Of a DNA stretch of 64,000 nucleotides, positions 11,474 through 21,950 are shown piece after piece. The DNA is taken from assembly GCA_009667805.1 (NCBI GenBank), contig CM019064.1:386322049-386386048 (forward strand). Reading direction: 5' to 3'. The DNA is from Leptobrachium leishanense. Lineage: Eukaryota > Chordata > Amphibia > Anura > Megophryidae. Under the pieces are notes generated by a model. It ran no database searches. It had not been told where the DNA came from and saw nothing but the letters and a program-made list of their open reading frames with translations. The position numbers and the translations under genes are program-made. The number at the start of each line of letters is the position of its first letter. Within the stretch, counting starts at the first letter, position 1.

Positions 11474-12048
11474 TGTCAGGTACGGGAGTGCGGCGGTGGG
11501 TGAAGTGAGCCCAGGATGCAGTGATCATAGGAGTCACACAGGTTGCTGGGTATTGAAGGTTTTTAAATAATAAACAAAACAAATAGTAAAGAATAGCAGC
11601 ACTAGCAGGCAGGCAACAGACTGTATGCAGGATTCAGCTTGACAATAGGGATTCTTGAAAGCAGGGTATGCTTGACAAACGAGGATTCTTGGAAGTGGGG
11701 TACACTCGAAGAACGAGGGTTCTTGAGAGCGGGGTACCTTGGTGGGGAGATTCTCCTTGGTAGCTGGGTTCCACTTGGGAGTATCACTGGAGGGATTCAG
11801 GTAACACGGTAGGGAGCTTCAGGAACAGGTCTGGTTGTCTGCACTTCCAGGGACGTTATGTTGAAGCCCTGATGGAAGGGTGGATCCCTCCTTTAAGCAG
11901 GCTTCATTTAGGTGAAGTAGTATACACCTGTAGGTATCACAACAGAAGCTTAACAGCCAGATAGGGGAATCGAACCTGCATACAAACCTAGACAGGTGAA
12001 TAAGGGTTTGCCACGGTTTAGGTGCGGGCATAGGCTTAATTCATGACA
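11474..12048 (-). repeat. 5' LTR of the 8.5-12 kb element
   Basis: 575-bp copy matching 8477-9050. It is followed at 12049 by the second GTGAG target duplication. Confidence 0.88.
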
Positions 12049-12053
12049 GTGAG

Positions 12054-13400
12054 TGATATATAGATTAAAGATATACAGATTTTGCAGAACAATGCTATAC
12101 GTCAGTGATACGCCCTGATAGCTGGCAACACCCAGATTCTACTCTGAATAGATAAACAGATGAACTCTGATTAAACTGTGTTATTGTATGGTATCTAGAA
12201 TTAGATTAAAGATAAACAGATTTTCCAGAACAATACTATACGTCAGTGATACACCCTGATAGCTGGCAACACCCAGATTCTACTCTGAATAGATAAACAT
12301 ATGAACTCTGATTAAACTGTGTTATTGTATGGTATCTAGAATTAAATTAAAGATTTACAGTTTTTCCAGAACAATGCTATACGTCAGTGATACACCCTGA
12401 TAGCTGGCAACACCCAGATTCTACTCTGAATAGATAAACAGATGAACTCTGATTAAACTGTGTTATTGTATGGTATCTAGAATTAGATTAAAGATAAACA
12501 GATTTTCCAGAACAATACTATACGTCAGTGATACACCCTGATAGCTGGCAACACCCAGATTCTACTCTGAATAGATAAACATATGAACTCTGATTAAACT
12601 GTGTTATTGTATGGTATCTAGAATTAAATTAAAGATATACAGTTTTTCCAGAACAATGCTATACGTCAGTGATACACCCTGATAGCTGGCAACACCCAGA
12701 TTCTACTCTGAATAGATAAACATATGAACTCTGATTAAACTGTGTTATTGTATGGTATCTAGAATTAAATTAAAGATATACAGATTTTCCAGAACAATGC
12801 TATACGTCAGTGATACACCCTGATAGCTGGCAACACCCAGATTCTACTCTGAATAGATAAACAGATGAACTCTGATTAAACTGTGTTATTGTATGGTATC
12901 TAGAATTAGATTAAAGATAAACAGATTTTCCAGAACAATACTATACGTCAGTGATACACCTGATAGCTGGCAACACCCAGATTCTACTCTGAATAGATAA
13001 ACAGATGAACTCTGATTAAACTGTGTTATTGTATGGTATCTAGAATTAGATTAAAGATAAACAGATTTTCCAGAACAATACTATACGTCAGTGATACACC
13101 CTGATAGCTGGCAACACCCAGATTCTACTCTGAATAGATAAACATATGAACTCTGATTAAACTGTGTTATTGTATGGTATCTAGAATTAAATTAAAGATA
13201 TACAGTTTTTCCAGAACAATGCTATACGTCAGTGATACACCCTGATAGCTGGCAACACCCAGATTCTACTTTGAATAGATAAACATATGAACTCTGATTA
13301 AACTGTGTTATTGTATGGTATCTAGAATTAAATTAAAGATATACAGATTTTCCAGAACAATGCTATAAATCAGTGATACAGCCTGATAGCCTGGCAGCAG
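12054..13400. repeat. 141-bp satellite, about 10 copies
   Basis: The landmark GTCAGTGATAC recurs at 12101, 12242, 12383, 12524, 12665, 12806, 12947, 13087 and 13228, giving a 141-bp period with one 140-bp unit. Each monomer holds CTGATAGCTGGCAACACCCA and TAAACTGTGTTATTGTATGG. Alternation of AGATAAACAG and AGATATACAG forms hints at a two-monomer higher-order pattern. Confidence 0.95.
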
Positions 13401-13865
13401 CTGGCAGTGCCAACACACAGATTACAATTCCCAGATATCAGCTAGAAGTATGTGGGACCCCCTGATAGCTGGCAGTGAGAAGACACAGATTACAATTCCC
13501 AGATATCTGCTAGAACTCTGTGAGACCCCAATAGCTGGCAGTGAGAAGACACAGATTACAATTCCCAGATATCTGCTAGAGGTCTGTTTAGACCCTAAAA
13601 GCTGGCAGTGAGAAGACACAGATTACAACTCCCAGATATCTGCTAGAAGTATGTGGGACCCCCTGATAGCTGGCATGGAGAAGACACAGATTACAATTCC
13701 CAGATATCTGCTAGAAGTATGTGGGACCCCCTGATAGTTGGCAGTGAGAAGACACAGATTACAATTCCCAGAATTCTGCTAGAAGTCTGTGAAACCCCAA
13801 TAGCTAGCAGTGAGAAGACACAGATTACAATTCCCAGATATATGTTAGAAGTATGTGGGACCCCC
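13401..13865. repeat. About 67-bp satellite, block 1
   Basis: Units of 66-68 bp contain GAGAAGACACAGATTACAAT, CCCAGATATCTGCTAGAAG and CCCCTGATAGCTGGCAGT. The CTGATAGCTGGCA core is shared with the 141-bp satellite, so the two families are related. The block ends at an LTR insertion. Confidence 0.9.
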
Positions 13866-14910
13866 TGTCAGGTGCCTTGCCACCAGCGCCGCAAGAGAAC
13901 TAAGAACAAGTTGCCTGATAGTGGTAAGAGTAGCAGTGGCACTCCTGAAAAACCTTGCTGAGCTAGTAACTAGGTGCTAGCTAATGCCTCCTGATTTCTC
14001 CTCTATAAAAGAGGACCACACCTATCACAAAATGCTTCTTCATTAACTTAGTATTTTCTTCACTAGCAAGAAGCTACTCCAGTTCCTGATACCTGCTCAG
14101 ACCCTTGTTGCATCCTGCCTTCTCCACGTTCTGCAGATAACCCCTCTACAGTCTCCTGCCTTAAAGATATCCTGCTTCAGATCCTGTCTAAAGACCCTGT
14201 ATAAAGAACTCCTGCTACAGATCCTGTTTAAAGATCTCCTGCTGCCGACTCCTCACAATCCCACTGCCCTGCATCCTGCAGAATCCACAACCCACTGCCC
14301 TGCATCCCGCAGGTCCTACAGTTGTCACCGCCCTATATCCTATCCAGGACCCCCTCGCTCTACAGATCCAGGACCCCCTCGCTCTACAGATCCAGGACCC
14401 CCTCGCTCTACAGACCCAGGACCCCCTCGCTCTAAAGATCCAGGAACCCCTCGCTCTACAGATCCAGGACCCCCTCACTCAGCAGATCCAGGACCCCTGC
14501 ATACCCAGGACCATCTGCCTCAAAGACTCTTCCGTTTCTATTTTCCTATTTATTTTTCTAAAGATCTCCTTCTCTCTTCCTTCTCCTATTTCTCTCCATA
14601 TCTGGTTTAACCCTGCTCTAAATTCAATCTACTCTTTTTCTTTATATGAAGTAGTATAGTTTAGTGTAGTTTAGTTTTGTTACTTTTGGTCTACCTTTCT
14701 CTCATCTTGCCTTTTAGTTTCTTATTGCTGATTATTATTTATACAGTGTTTTCCTTTCTTATTACCCAGCTACATAATTGTTTATTCATATTTGTTTACT
14801 GCCTCTTATGCCTTATTCTCAATAAACCCCTTTTGTTCATATACGTCTTTCTATTTCCCATCATTGCACATTGGGCTCAAACCTGCCACCCCGGAACAAG
14901 CTCCTTGACA
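13866..14910 (+). mobile_element. Solo LTR (1045 bp), second LTR family
   Basis: It begins TGTCAGGTGCC and ends CTCCTTGACA, flanked on both sides by CCCCC (13861-13865 and 14911-14915), a 5-bp target duplication inside a satellite unit. It contains a TATA-like CTCTATAAAAGAGG near 14000, a run of about 21-bp GATCCAGGACCCCCTCGCTC repeats (14335-14500), and an AATAAA near 14820. No interior follows; satellite resumes at once, so this is a solo LTR. It closely matches 17969-19012. Confidence 0.87.
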
Positions 14911-15176
14911 CCCCCTGATAACTGGCAGTGAGAAGACACATAATACAATTCCCAGATAAATGTTAGAGAAGTCTGTGAGACCCCAATAGCTGGCAGTGAG
15001 AAGACACAGATTACATTTCCCAGATATCTGCTAGAAGTCTGCGAGACCCCCTGATAGCTGGAAGTGAGAAGACACAGATTGCAATTCCCAGATATCTGCT
15101 AAAAGTATGTGGGACCCCTTGATAGCTGGCAGTGAGAAGAAACAGATTACAATTCCCAGATATCTGTTAGAAGTAT
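14911..15176. repeat. About 67-bp satellite, block 2
   Basis: Same units as block 1. The first units carry distinctive changes (CTGATAACTGG, ATAATACAATT, ATAAATGTTAGAGAAG) also found right after the other LTR at 19013, which shows that LTR and flank were duplicated together. Confidence 0.9.
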
Positions 15177-15873
15177 ATAGGACTTGGTCCTCGGTAAGTG
15201 AGTGGATCCCATAAACAAAGTCATTAGTTTGGCAGAATAGGTATCTGCCAGGGGTGAAATACCTTGATCCTGTTGGCAGGCTTAAGCAATCCATGGCCAT
15301 CTATTACAAACTAAACTTCCACCATTTTTAAGCAGAACTTAAGGTCAGAAACCATGCAACGGGTCTTGAATGGGTTAATAACTGCTGTGCTCCTCAAGGG
15401 AGTAAAAAATGAATAAAGCTGTTGTTGCTGTTCTCTTTGTATGTGATATTTGGTGTGCTCTCCTTCTGGTTTGTTGTATTGCTGTACTTGAGATGCACCC
15501 ACACTGAATGCTTATTTAAGGTTGAGTGCTGCCCACCCCCCCCCATGTATTTTGTGTTCTCATAGGGTTTATCTTTCAGATTTTGCAATATCTCTTGTTT
15601 TTTTATTAAATGATAATTAAGTCATGATCCTTTAAGTAATTATTCTTTATTAATCGAGATGATGGTGATCAGCTGAGATTCTTCCAGCGTTGTTTAGAAC
15701 TGAAAATGAGACACTGCCAAAACACACAGTTTTATGCAAATAAAGCATTAGCCAATACACATACATGTAATCCGCGTACATAAAACAACATTAAAATGAT
15801 ATTGATAGAAGTTGGAAACAGACAACGAGGAATGTTTTTGCAATGCAAATGTTTTGATGTCTTAACTCTAAAG
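15177..15873. repeat. Duplicated copy of keratin upstream DNA
   Basis: 15177-15556 matches 29087-29466 and 15556-15873 matches 32023-32341, each with only a few differences. The second part lies about 0.3-0.6 kb upstream of the keratin gene 1 start codon. At the 29-32 kb locus the two parts are separated by about 2.55 kb of other sequence; here they are contiguous. Confidence 0.9.
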
Positions 15874-15919
15874 TCTACCTGAGTTAAGCAAGACCACCCG
15901 TGCTGATCCAAATAAATCT

Positions 15920-16296
15920 GTGTCCCCAGAAGCGAGCTTTGAAGAATATTATGACTCTGTTGAACCCATGGAGGCTGAAGACACCACACCTGTAGAGCCT
16001 GATCCAATGGACTGTGAACCCCCTCTGCCCTTGGAACATGAGGTTATGGAGATCATGGCTACCCAGGTTGCAGACCCTGTACCACCTGGCTGCGTGTATG
16101 CCTCTAACGGAACTATGGTTCGCCTAGAACACCTAGCGAGATTTGAAGAGCCATTGAAGATCAGGGAAGCTGCACACCAATCCAAGAACCCCACTATGGT
16201 GGCAGCAACTACTCCCATCACCCCCAGCCATCAGTCTACCTCTGATCCTGGTTCAGAGGGCTGGGACACTGACTCTTCAGGGATATCTCTACAAAC
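15920..16296 (+). pseudogene. Gag-like fragment of the second LTR family
   Basis: About 125 codons from ATG 15920 to the MITE boundary. The acidic stretch and the VPPGCVYASNGTMVRLEHL sequence are related to residues just before the minisatellites in the 8.5-12 kb gag-like ORF. The ORF is artificially extended to 16693 by MITE sequence. Its N-terminus, where a zinc knuckle would be expected, is absent. Confidence 0.6.
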
Positions 16297-16749
16297 TAGG
16301 GATGTGCGTTTCGGGTTTCGGAATTTCAGAATTTTCACGAAATTTCCCGATTCGTGTTTTCGGATGCGGCCGATTTTCCGAAAATTTTTAGATCCGAAAA
16401 TGGCAGATCCGAAAAGTTTTCCGAGCCGAAACGAAATATTTTCGGAATTTTCGAATGGACTTGAAATGTGTCAAATCGAAATTTATTGCTTTGAAACAAG
16501 GAGAACAGACTTTCCGAAAAAACGAAAATTTCCGAACTTACGAAAAGTCGATACAAAAAACGAGCTAAGTGACACGAAAATCCGAAAAATGGTCGAAATT
16601 AAAAAAAAAAAAAAAGAGTTCCCCAAAAAACGAATGGAGCCGAACCGAATCGAAACAGAAATCGGTCGAAACGAGCCGAATCGAAAAGTTTAAAAATCTG
16701 AAAAATCGAACCGAATCGAACGGAAAAAAAAAATCGGTGCACAAGCCTT
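16297..16749 (+). mobile_element. hAT-type MITE, TTTCG-rich family, copy 1 (453 bp)
   Basis: It is flanked by the 8-bp duplication CTACAAAC (16289-16296 and 16750-16757). It starts TAGGGATGTGCG and ends GTGCACAAGCCTT, giving short imperfect inverted ends. The interior is an unusual run of CGAAAA/TTTCG words with no real ORF. An 8-bp duplication is the hAT signature. It interrupts the LTR element interior, so it is younger than that element. Confidence 0.88.
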
Positions 16750-17050
16750 CTACAAACCGCCCGTCATCCGTGGCCCAGGTTGGCATAGGAGACACACCAC
16801 TTCTACTACGAACACGTCCTATAGTAAACCACAGAAAGATGGCATATCTCCCTGCTATGTACTACCTACAGATGATGAAGGGGACCTAAGTGGTGAAGAC
16901 CCTTATGAAGAGATTGCAAATACCAGGACTGTTACTCCCGCCACTTATACGATTCAGGGCTCCTATGCTTCAACACCAGCTCCCTCTCCAGCTGTAGTAT
17001 CTGGATGTGGAGCACCCTACCCATTATTCTGTGGTGCCACGTCTACTACT

Positions 17051-18082
17051 TTGTCTATCCTGCACCTAAAAGATTCTCCCTGTTCCTATGCCGCTAACAC
17101 TGATACCCCGGACTCAGCTCCCTCCATAATTTCTCGAGAGGTCGAGCTTGAAACTGCTGAGACCTCTTCTACTACGCAAAGACTTCAACTGGATACATTA
17201 GTCCAAATTGCAGTGCCCACTACTGGAGCTTCGTTCCATGCCAAAAAGCCCGTCGCAGAGACTTCGGTTCCCGCTGAAGTGTTCGTTGCTGCGTCGCCCG
17301 CTGATGAAGTTCCTGGTCATGCCAAAGTGCCTGCTGCTCGAGTACCACCAGTTGACTTATCGACAACCGAGGTACTTACTGCTGAACTGCCACCAGTCAA
17401 TATACCCACTACCAAGGCAGTACTGTCCGGTTCCAAAGATCTACCAGCTGAGTCACCTACTACAAAGACTGTGTCGACTGCCAAGACTCTATCTATTACC
17501 GTGGGGTCCGCTGATGAAGTTAGGACCCATGCTAAAGTCTATGACACTGACATCATACCTGTTATAGTATCCTTCATGGCAGTACTCACTGATCAAGTTA
17601 GTGCTCTAACTCAGACTGTACACAAACAACAGTATTTGATAGCCGCTTTACAGAACCTGTTGCAGAACTCTCTAGATACTGTATTGCCTCCGCTTCTTAA
17701 TACCTGCACCTCTTTGTCTATACCGAACCCAGAGACTACACTATACAAACCTGTTATTTCCATGAGATACCCCGGGATGGCTAAGGTGGATCTTCCCATC
17801 GCCAATACCAGGAGGATCAAGTCAATGAAACCCCTAATCCTGGATATTAATACATTTCCTATTTCCTCCGATTCTGAAGACCTTTCTGGAATCGCTACCA
17901 CTACAGAAGATTCTGAGGCGCCTGCGACAATCTTGGCCACCCAGAGTGTGTCCCTTGTTGGGGGGCTCTGTCATGTGCCTTGCTGCCGGCGCCGCAAGAG
18001 AACTAAAACAAGTTGCCTGATAGTGGTAAGAGTAGCAGTGGCACTCCTGAAAAGCCTTGCTGAGCTAGTAACCAGGTGCTAG
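17051..18082 (+). CDS. Thr/Pro/Ala-rich retroelement ORF with coiled coil
   Basis: A 343-residue ORF is low-complexity over residues 1-170 with degenerate TTK/PAE/PPV repeats. A hydrophobic heptad stretch follows around residues 175-210 (MAVLTDQVSALTQTVHKQQY), then a YPGMAKVDLPIANTRR segment. The ORF then runs about 38 codons into the LTR. The coiled coil and following segment parallel the 3' part of the 8.5-12 kb element. I do not recognise a named domain. It is the best-preserved version of this module in the window. The true start could lie upstream of the MITE, whose removal does not restore this frame. Confidence 0.5.
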   Translation: MSILHLKDSPCSYAANTDTPDSAPSIISREVELETAETSSTTQRLQLDTLVQIAVPTTGASFHAKKPVAETSVPAEVFVAASPADEVPGHAKVPAARVPPVDLSTTEVLTAELPPVNIPTTKAVLSGSKDLPAESPTTKTVSTAKTLSITVGSADEVRTHAKVYDTDIIPVIVSFMAVLTDQVSALTQTVHKQQYLIAALQNLLQNSLDTVLPPLLNTCTSLSIPNPETTLYKPVISMRYPGMAKVDLPIANTRRIKSMKPLILDINTFPISSDSEDLSGIATTTEDSEAPATILATQSVSLVGGLCHVPCCRRRKRTKTSCLIVVRVAVALLKSLAELVTRC

Positions 18083-19012
18083 CTAATGCCTCTTGATTTC
18101 TCCTCTATAAAAGAGGACCACACCTATCACAAAATGCTTCTTCATTAACTTAGTATTTTCTTCACTAGCAAGAAGCTACTCCAGTTCCTGATACCTGCTC
18201 AGACCCTTGTTGCATCCTGCCTTCTCCACGTTCTGCAGATAACCCCTCTACAGTCTCCTGCCTTAAAGATATCCTGCTACAGATCCTGTCTAAAGACCCT
18301 GTATAAAGACCTCCTGCTACAGATCCTGTTTAAAGATCTCCTGCTGCCGACTCCTCACAATCCCACTGCCCTGCATCCTGCAGAATCCACAACCCACTGC
18401 CCTGCATCCCGCAGGTCCTACAGTTGTCGCCGCCCTATATCCTATCCAGGACCCCCTTGCTCTACAGATCCAGGACCCCCTCGCTCTACAGATCCAGGAC
18501 CCCCTCGCTCTACAGATCCAGGACCCCCTCACTCTACAGATCCAGGAAGCCCTCGCTCTACAGATCCAGGACCCCCTCACTCAGCAGATCCAGGACCCCT
18601 GCATACCCAGGACCCTCTGCCTCAAAGACTCTTCCGTTTCTGTTTTCCTATTTATTTTTCTAAAGATCTCCTTCTCTCTTCCTTCTCCTATTTCTCTCCA
18701 TATCTGGTTTAACCCTGCTCTAAGTTCAATCTACTCTTTTTCTTTATATGTAGTAGTATAGTTTAGTGTAGTTTAGTTTTGTTACTTTTGGTCTACCTTT
18801 CTCTCATCTTGCCTTTTAGTTTCTTATTGCTGATTATTATTTATACAGTGTTTTCCTTTCTTATTACCCAGCTACATAATTGTTTATTCATATTTGTTTA
18901 CTGCCTCTTATGCCTTATTCTCAATAAACCCATTTTGTTCATATACGTCTTTCTATTTCCCATCATTGCACATTGGGCTCAAACCTGCCACCCCGGAACC
19001 AGTTCCCTGACA
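17969..19012 (+). repeat. LTR (1044 bp) of second family, with interior attached
   Basis: Begins TGTCATGTGCC and ends TTCCCTGACA; matches the solo LTR at 13866-14910 almost throughout, including the TATA-like CTATAAAAGAGG and the GATCCAGGACCCC repeats. It is followed by CCCCC and the same satellite units as LTR 1. Confidence 0.88.
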
Positions 19013-19485
19013 CCCCCTGATAACTGGCAGTGAGAAGACACATAATACAATTCCCAGATAAATGTTAGAGAAGTCTGTGAGACCCCAATAGCTGGCAGTG
19101 AGAAGACACAGATTACATTTCCCAGATATCTGCTAGAAGTATGTGGGACCCCCTGATAGCTGGGAGTGAGAAGACACAGATTACAATTCCCAGATATCTG
19201 CTAGAAGTCTGCGAGACCCCCTGATAGCTGGAAGTGAGAAGACACATATTGCAATTCCCAGATATCTGCTAAAAGTATGTGGGACCCCTTGATAGCTGGC
19301 AGTGAGAAGAAACAGATTACAATTCCCAGATATCTGTTAGAAGTCTGTGAGACCCCAAAAGCTGGCAGTGAGAAGACACAAATTACAAATCCCAGATATC
19401 TGCTAGAAGAAAGTGAGACCCCAATAGCTGGCAGTGAGAAGACACAGATTACAATTCACAAAATTCTGCTAGATGTCTGTGAGAC
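19013..19485. repeat. About 67-bp satellite, block 3
   Basis: Same repeat as blocks 1 and 2; its first roughly 170 bp mirror 14911 onward, indicating a shared segmental duplication. Confidence 0.9.
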
Positions 19486-19960
19486 ACACTGAAAGAACAA
19501 TCTCCTCTCACTCCTGCAAAAAAAACACGTGCTGGGGCTGCTGGGAAGCCTTATATAGTGTGCTGTGGGACTTAGCTCTATGAGCCCATGATTGGGCAAA
19601 ATTTGACCAATCAGGACTTTGAGACCTGATTGGCATAGTCTTGCACCTGTCTTGCTGTAGCCAATTACAAGCTTCAGGCCAGTGGAAAAGTGCATTGTGG
19701 TCCATTGTGGTGCATTGTGGGCGAACACGCAGCGAACACGTGGAAATGTTTGATGTTCGCCGAACGAGCAATGTTCAAATTGAACTCATGTTCGGATCGA
19801 ACCGCCAGCCCATCCCTACTCAGTATAGCTCCAGACCAGAAGAAGAGAGGAATCCTCTCGAAAGCTTGTCTTTTAAATGTCATGTTAGTCCAATAATAAA
19901 GGTATAACTACTTACTGCTATACTCATGATTTTGGCATTTGAACTAACACGGCCTATCTA
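19486..19960. repeat. Interspersed repeat fragments
   Basis: 19690-19825 holds a GCGAACACG/TTCGGATCGAACC terminus related in reverse to 3661-3800. 19830-19950 has an AATAAAGGTATAACTA tail-like segment. A (TA)n run follows at 19960-19982. No genes are seen. Confidence 0.45.
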
Positions 19961-20165
19961 ATATATATATATATATATATATTTTTAGTTATGTTTATTA
20001 TTGCAGAAGCCACTTGCACATCACATTAATTCAATGAATTGCATCCCAGAGCTCCTGTGCCACATTCCCCATATGCAGCAAGGAATTCTGGGTAGGATAT
20101 GCAAATGACATCTGTCTCACTTTTATGCATCCCGGGTCTGTTATTATATATACTAGTTGTAAAGC

Positions 20166-20180
20166 CTGCCCAGAGGGCAG
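20166..20180 (-). other. Helitron 3'-terminal hairpin
   Basis: CTGCCC AGA GGGCAG forms a perfect 6-bp stem. It lies nine bases from CTAG at the proposed 3' end and is the expected terminator-like hairpin for Helitrons. Confidence 0.65.
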
Positions 20181-20189
20181 TCTATTGTG

Positions 20190-21950
20190 GATATACTGCC
20201 CCTGCTCATGGATACTGCCCCAGCTCGTGGATACTGCCCCAGCTCGTGGATACTGCCCCAGCACGTGGATATTGCCCCAGCACGTGGATATTGCCCCAGC
20301 ACGTGGATATTGCCCCAGCACGTGGATATTGCCGCAGCACGTGGATATTGCCCCAGCTCGTGGATACTGCCCCAGCTCGTGGATACTGCCCTAGCACGTG
20401 GATATTGCCCCAGCACGTGGATGGATACTGCCCCAGCACGTGGATATTGCCCCAGCACGTGGATATTCCCAGCACGTGGATATTGCCGCAGCACGTGGAT
20501 ACTGCCCCAGCTCGTGGATACTGCCCTAGCACGTGGATATTGCCCAGCACGTGGATGGATACTGCCCCAGCACGTGGATACTGCCCCAGCTCGTGGATAC
20601 TGCCCCAGCTCGTGGATACTGCCCCAGCTCCTGGATATTGCCCCAGCACGTGGATACTGCCCCAGCACGTGGATATTGCCCAGCACGTGGATACTGCCCC
20701 AGCACGTGGATATTGCCCCAGCACGTGGATATTGCCCCAGCACGTGGACACTGCCCCAGCACGTGGATACTGCCCCAGCACGTGGATATTGCCCCAGCAC
20801 GTGGATATTGCCCCAGCTCGTGGATACTGCCCCAGCTCGTGGATACTGCCCCAGGTCGTGGATATTGCCCCAGCACGTGGATACTGCCCAGCACGTGGAT
20901 ATTGCCCCAGCACGTGGATGGATACTGCCCCAGCACGTGGATACTGCCCCAGCACGTGGATACTGCCCCAGCACGTGGATGGATACTGCCCCAGCACGTG
21001 GATACTGCCCCAGCACGTGGATATTGCCCCAGCTCGTGGATACTGCCCCAGCTCATGGATACTGCCCAAGCTCGTGGATATTGCCCCAGCACGTGGATAC
21101 TGCCCAAGCACGTGGATACTGCCCCAGCTCGTGGATACTGCCCCAGCTCGTGGATACTGCCCCAGCACGTGGATATTGCCCCAGCATGTGGATATTGCCC
21201 CAGCACGTGGATATTGTCCCAGCTCGTGGATACTGCCACAGCTCGTGGATACTGCCCTAGCACGTGGATATTGCCCCAGCTCGTGGATACTGCCCCAGCT
21301 CGTGGATACTGCCCCAGCACGTGGATATTGCCCCAGCACGTGGATATCGCCCCAGCTCGTGGATATCGCCCCAGCTCGTGGATACTGCCCCAGCTCGTGG
21401 ATACTGCCCCAGCTCGTGGATACTGCCCCAGCTCGTGGATATTGCCCCAGCACGTGGATACTGCCCCAGCACGTGGATACTGCCCCAGCACGTGGATATC
21501 GCCCCAGCACGTGGATATCGCCCCAGCTCGTGGATACTGCCCCAGCTCGTGGATACTGCCCCAGCACGTGGATACTGCCCCAGCTCGTGGATATCGCCCC
21601 AGCACGTGGATACTGCCCCAGCTCGTGGATATCGCCCCAGCATGTGGATATTGCCCCAGCACGTGGATATTGCCCCAGCTCGTGGATATTGCCCCAGCTC
21701 GTGGATATTGCCCCAGCACGTGGATACTGCCCCAACTCGTGGATATCGCCCCAGCAGGTAGATATTGCCCCAGCTCGTGGATATTGCCAGCTCGTGGATA
21801 CTGCCCCAGCACGTGGATACTGCCCCAACTCGTGGATATTGGCCCCCCAGCTCGTGGATACGGCCCCCAGCTCGTGGATATTGGCCCCCCCGCTCATGGA
21901 TATGGCCCCCCCGCTCGTGGATATGGCCCCCAGCTCGTGGATATACTCAC
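20190..21950. repeat. 19-bp minisatellite, about 90 copies, CACGTG/CTCGTG variants
   Basis: The unit is GATAYTGCCCCAGCACGTG or GATAYTGCCCCAGCTCGTG. A duplicated GGAT variant (CACGTGGATGGATACTGCC) recurs near 20415, 20547, 20908 and 20970, suggesting block duplications. The last roughly 120 bp degrade to longer GGCCCCCAGCTCGTGGATAT forms. Long ORFs on both strands here reflect a unit with no stops, not genes. Confidence 0.95.

Larger units (their letters stand above)
8477..12048 (-). mobile_element. Non-autonomous LTR retrotransposon, complete with both LTRs
   Basis: Two near-identical direct repeats of about 575 bp (8477-9050 and 11474-12048) flank a 2.4-kb interior. Both repeats begin TGTCAGG and end ATGACA on the + strand, and the whole is flanked by a 5-bp duplication GTGAG (8472-8476 and 12049-12053). 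Those are hallmarks of LTR element integration. The interior encodes a gag-like protein with a CCHC knuckle on the - strand. I find no protease, reverse transcriptase or integrase, and no obvious primer-binding site after the 5' LTR, so it must depend on proteins from another element. The CCHC and gag style suggest Ty3/gypsy affinity. The close match of the LTRs implies a fairly recent insertion. Confidence 0.88.
15874..17968 (+). mobile_element. Interior of second LTR family, 5'-truncated
   Basis: The interior leads into the LTR at 17969 through a G-rich tract (TTGGGGGG). It encodes a gag-like C-terminal region from 15920 (VPPGCVYASNGTMVRLEHL, related to the 8.5-12 kb element's FTYGSNGTVVRYADL). 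A 453-bp MITE interrupts it at 16297. A long Thr/Pro/Ala-rich ORF (17051 into the LTR) follows. The left end is an abrupt junction with the duplicated keratin-upstream segment at 15873/15874, so the 5' LTR and gag start are missing. No polymerase motifs are seen; like its relative it looks non-autonomous. Confidence 0.7.

Noticed and set aside
12054..13400. Regular repeat-spacer pattern that might suggest a CRISPR array
   Set aside because: The whole 141-bp unit is repeated with no unique spacers, and the genome is clearly eukaryotic.
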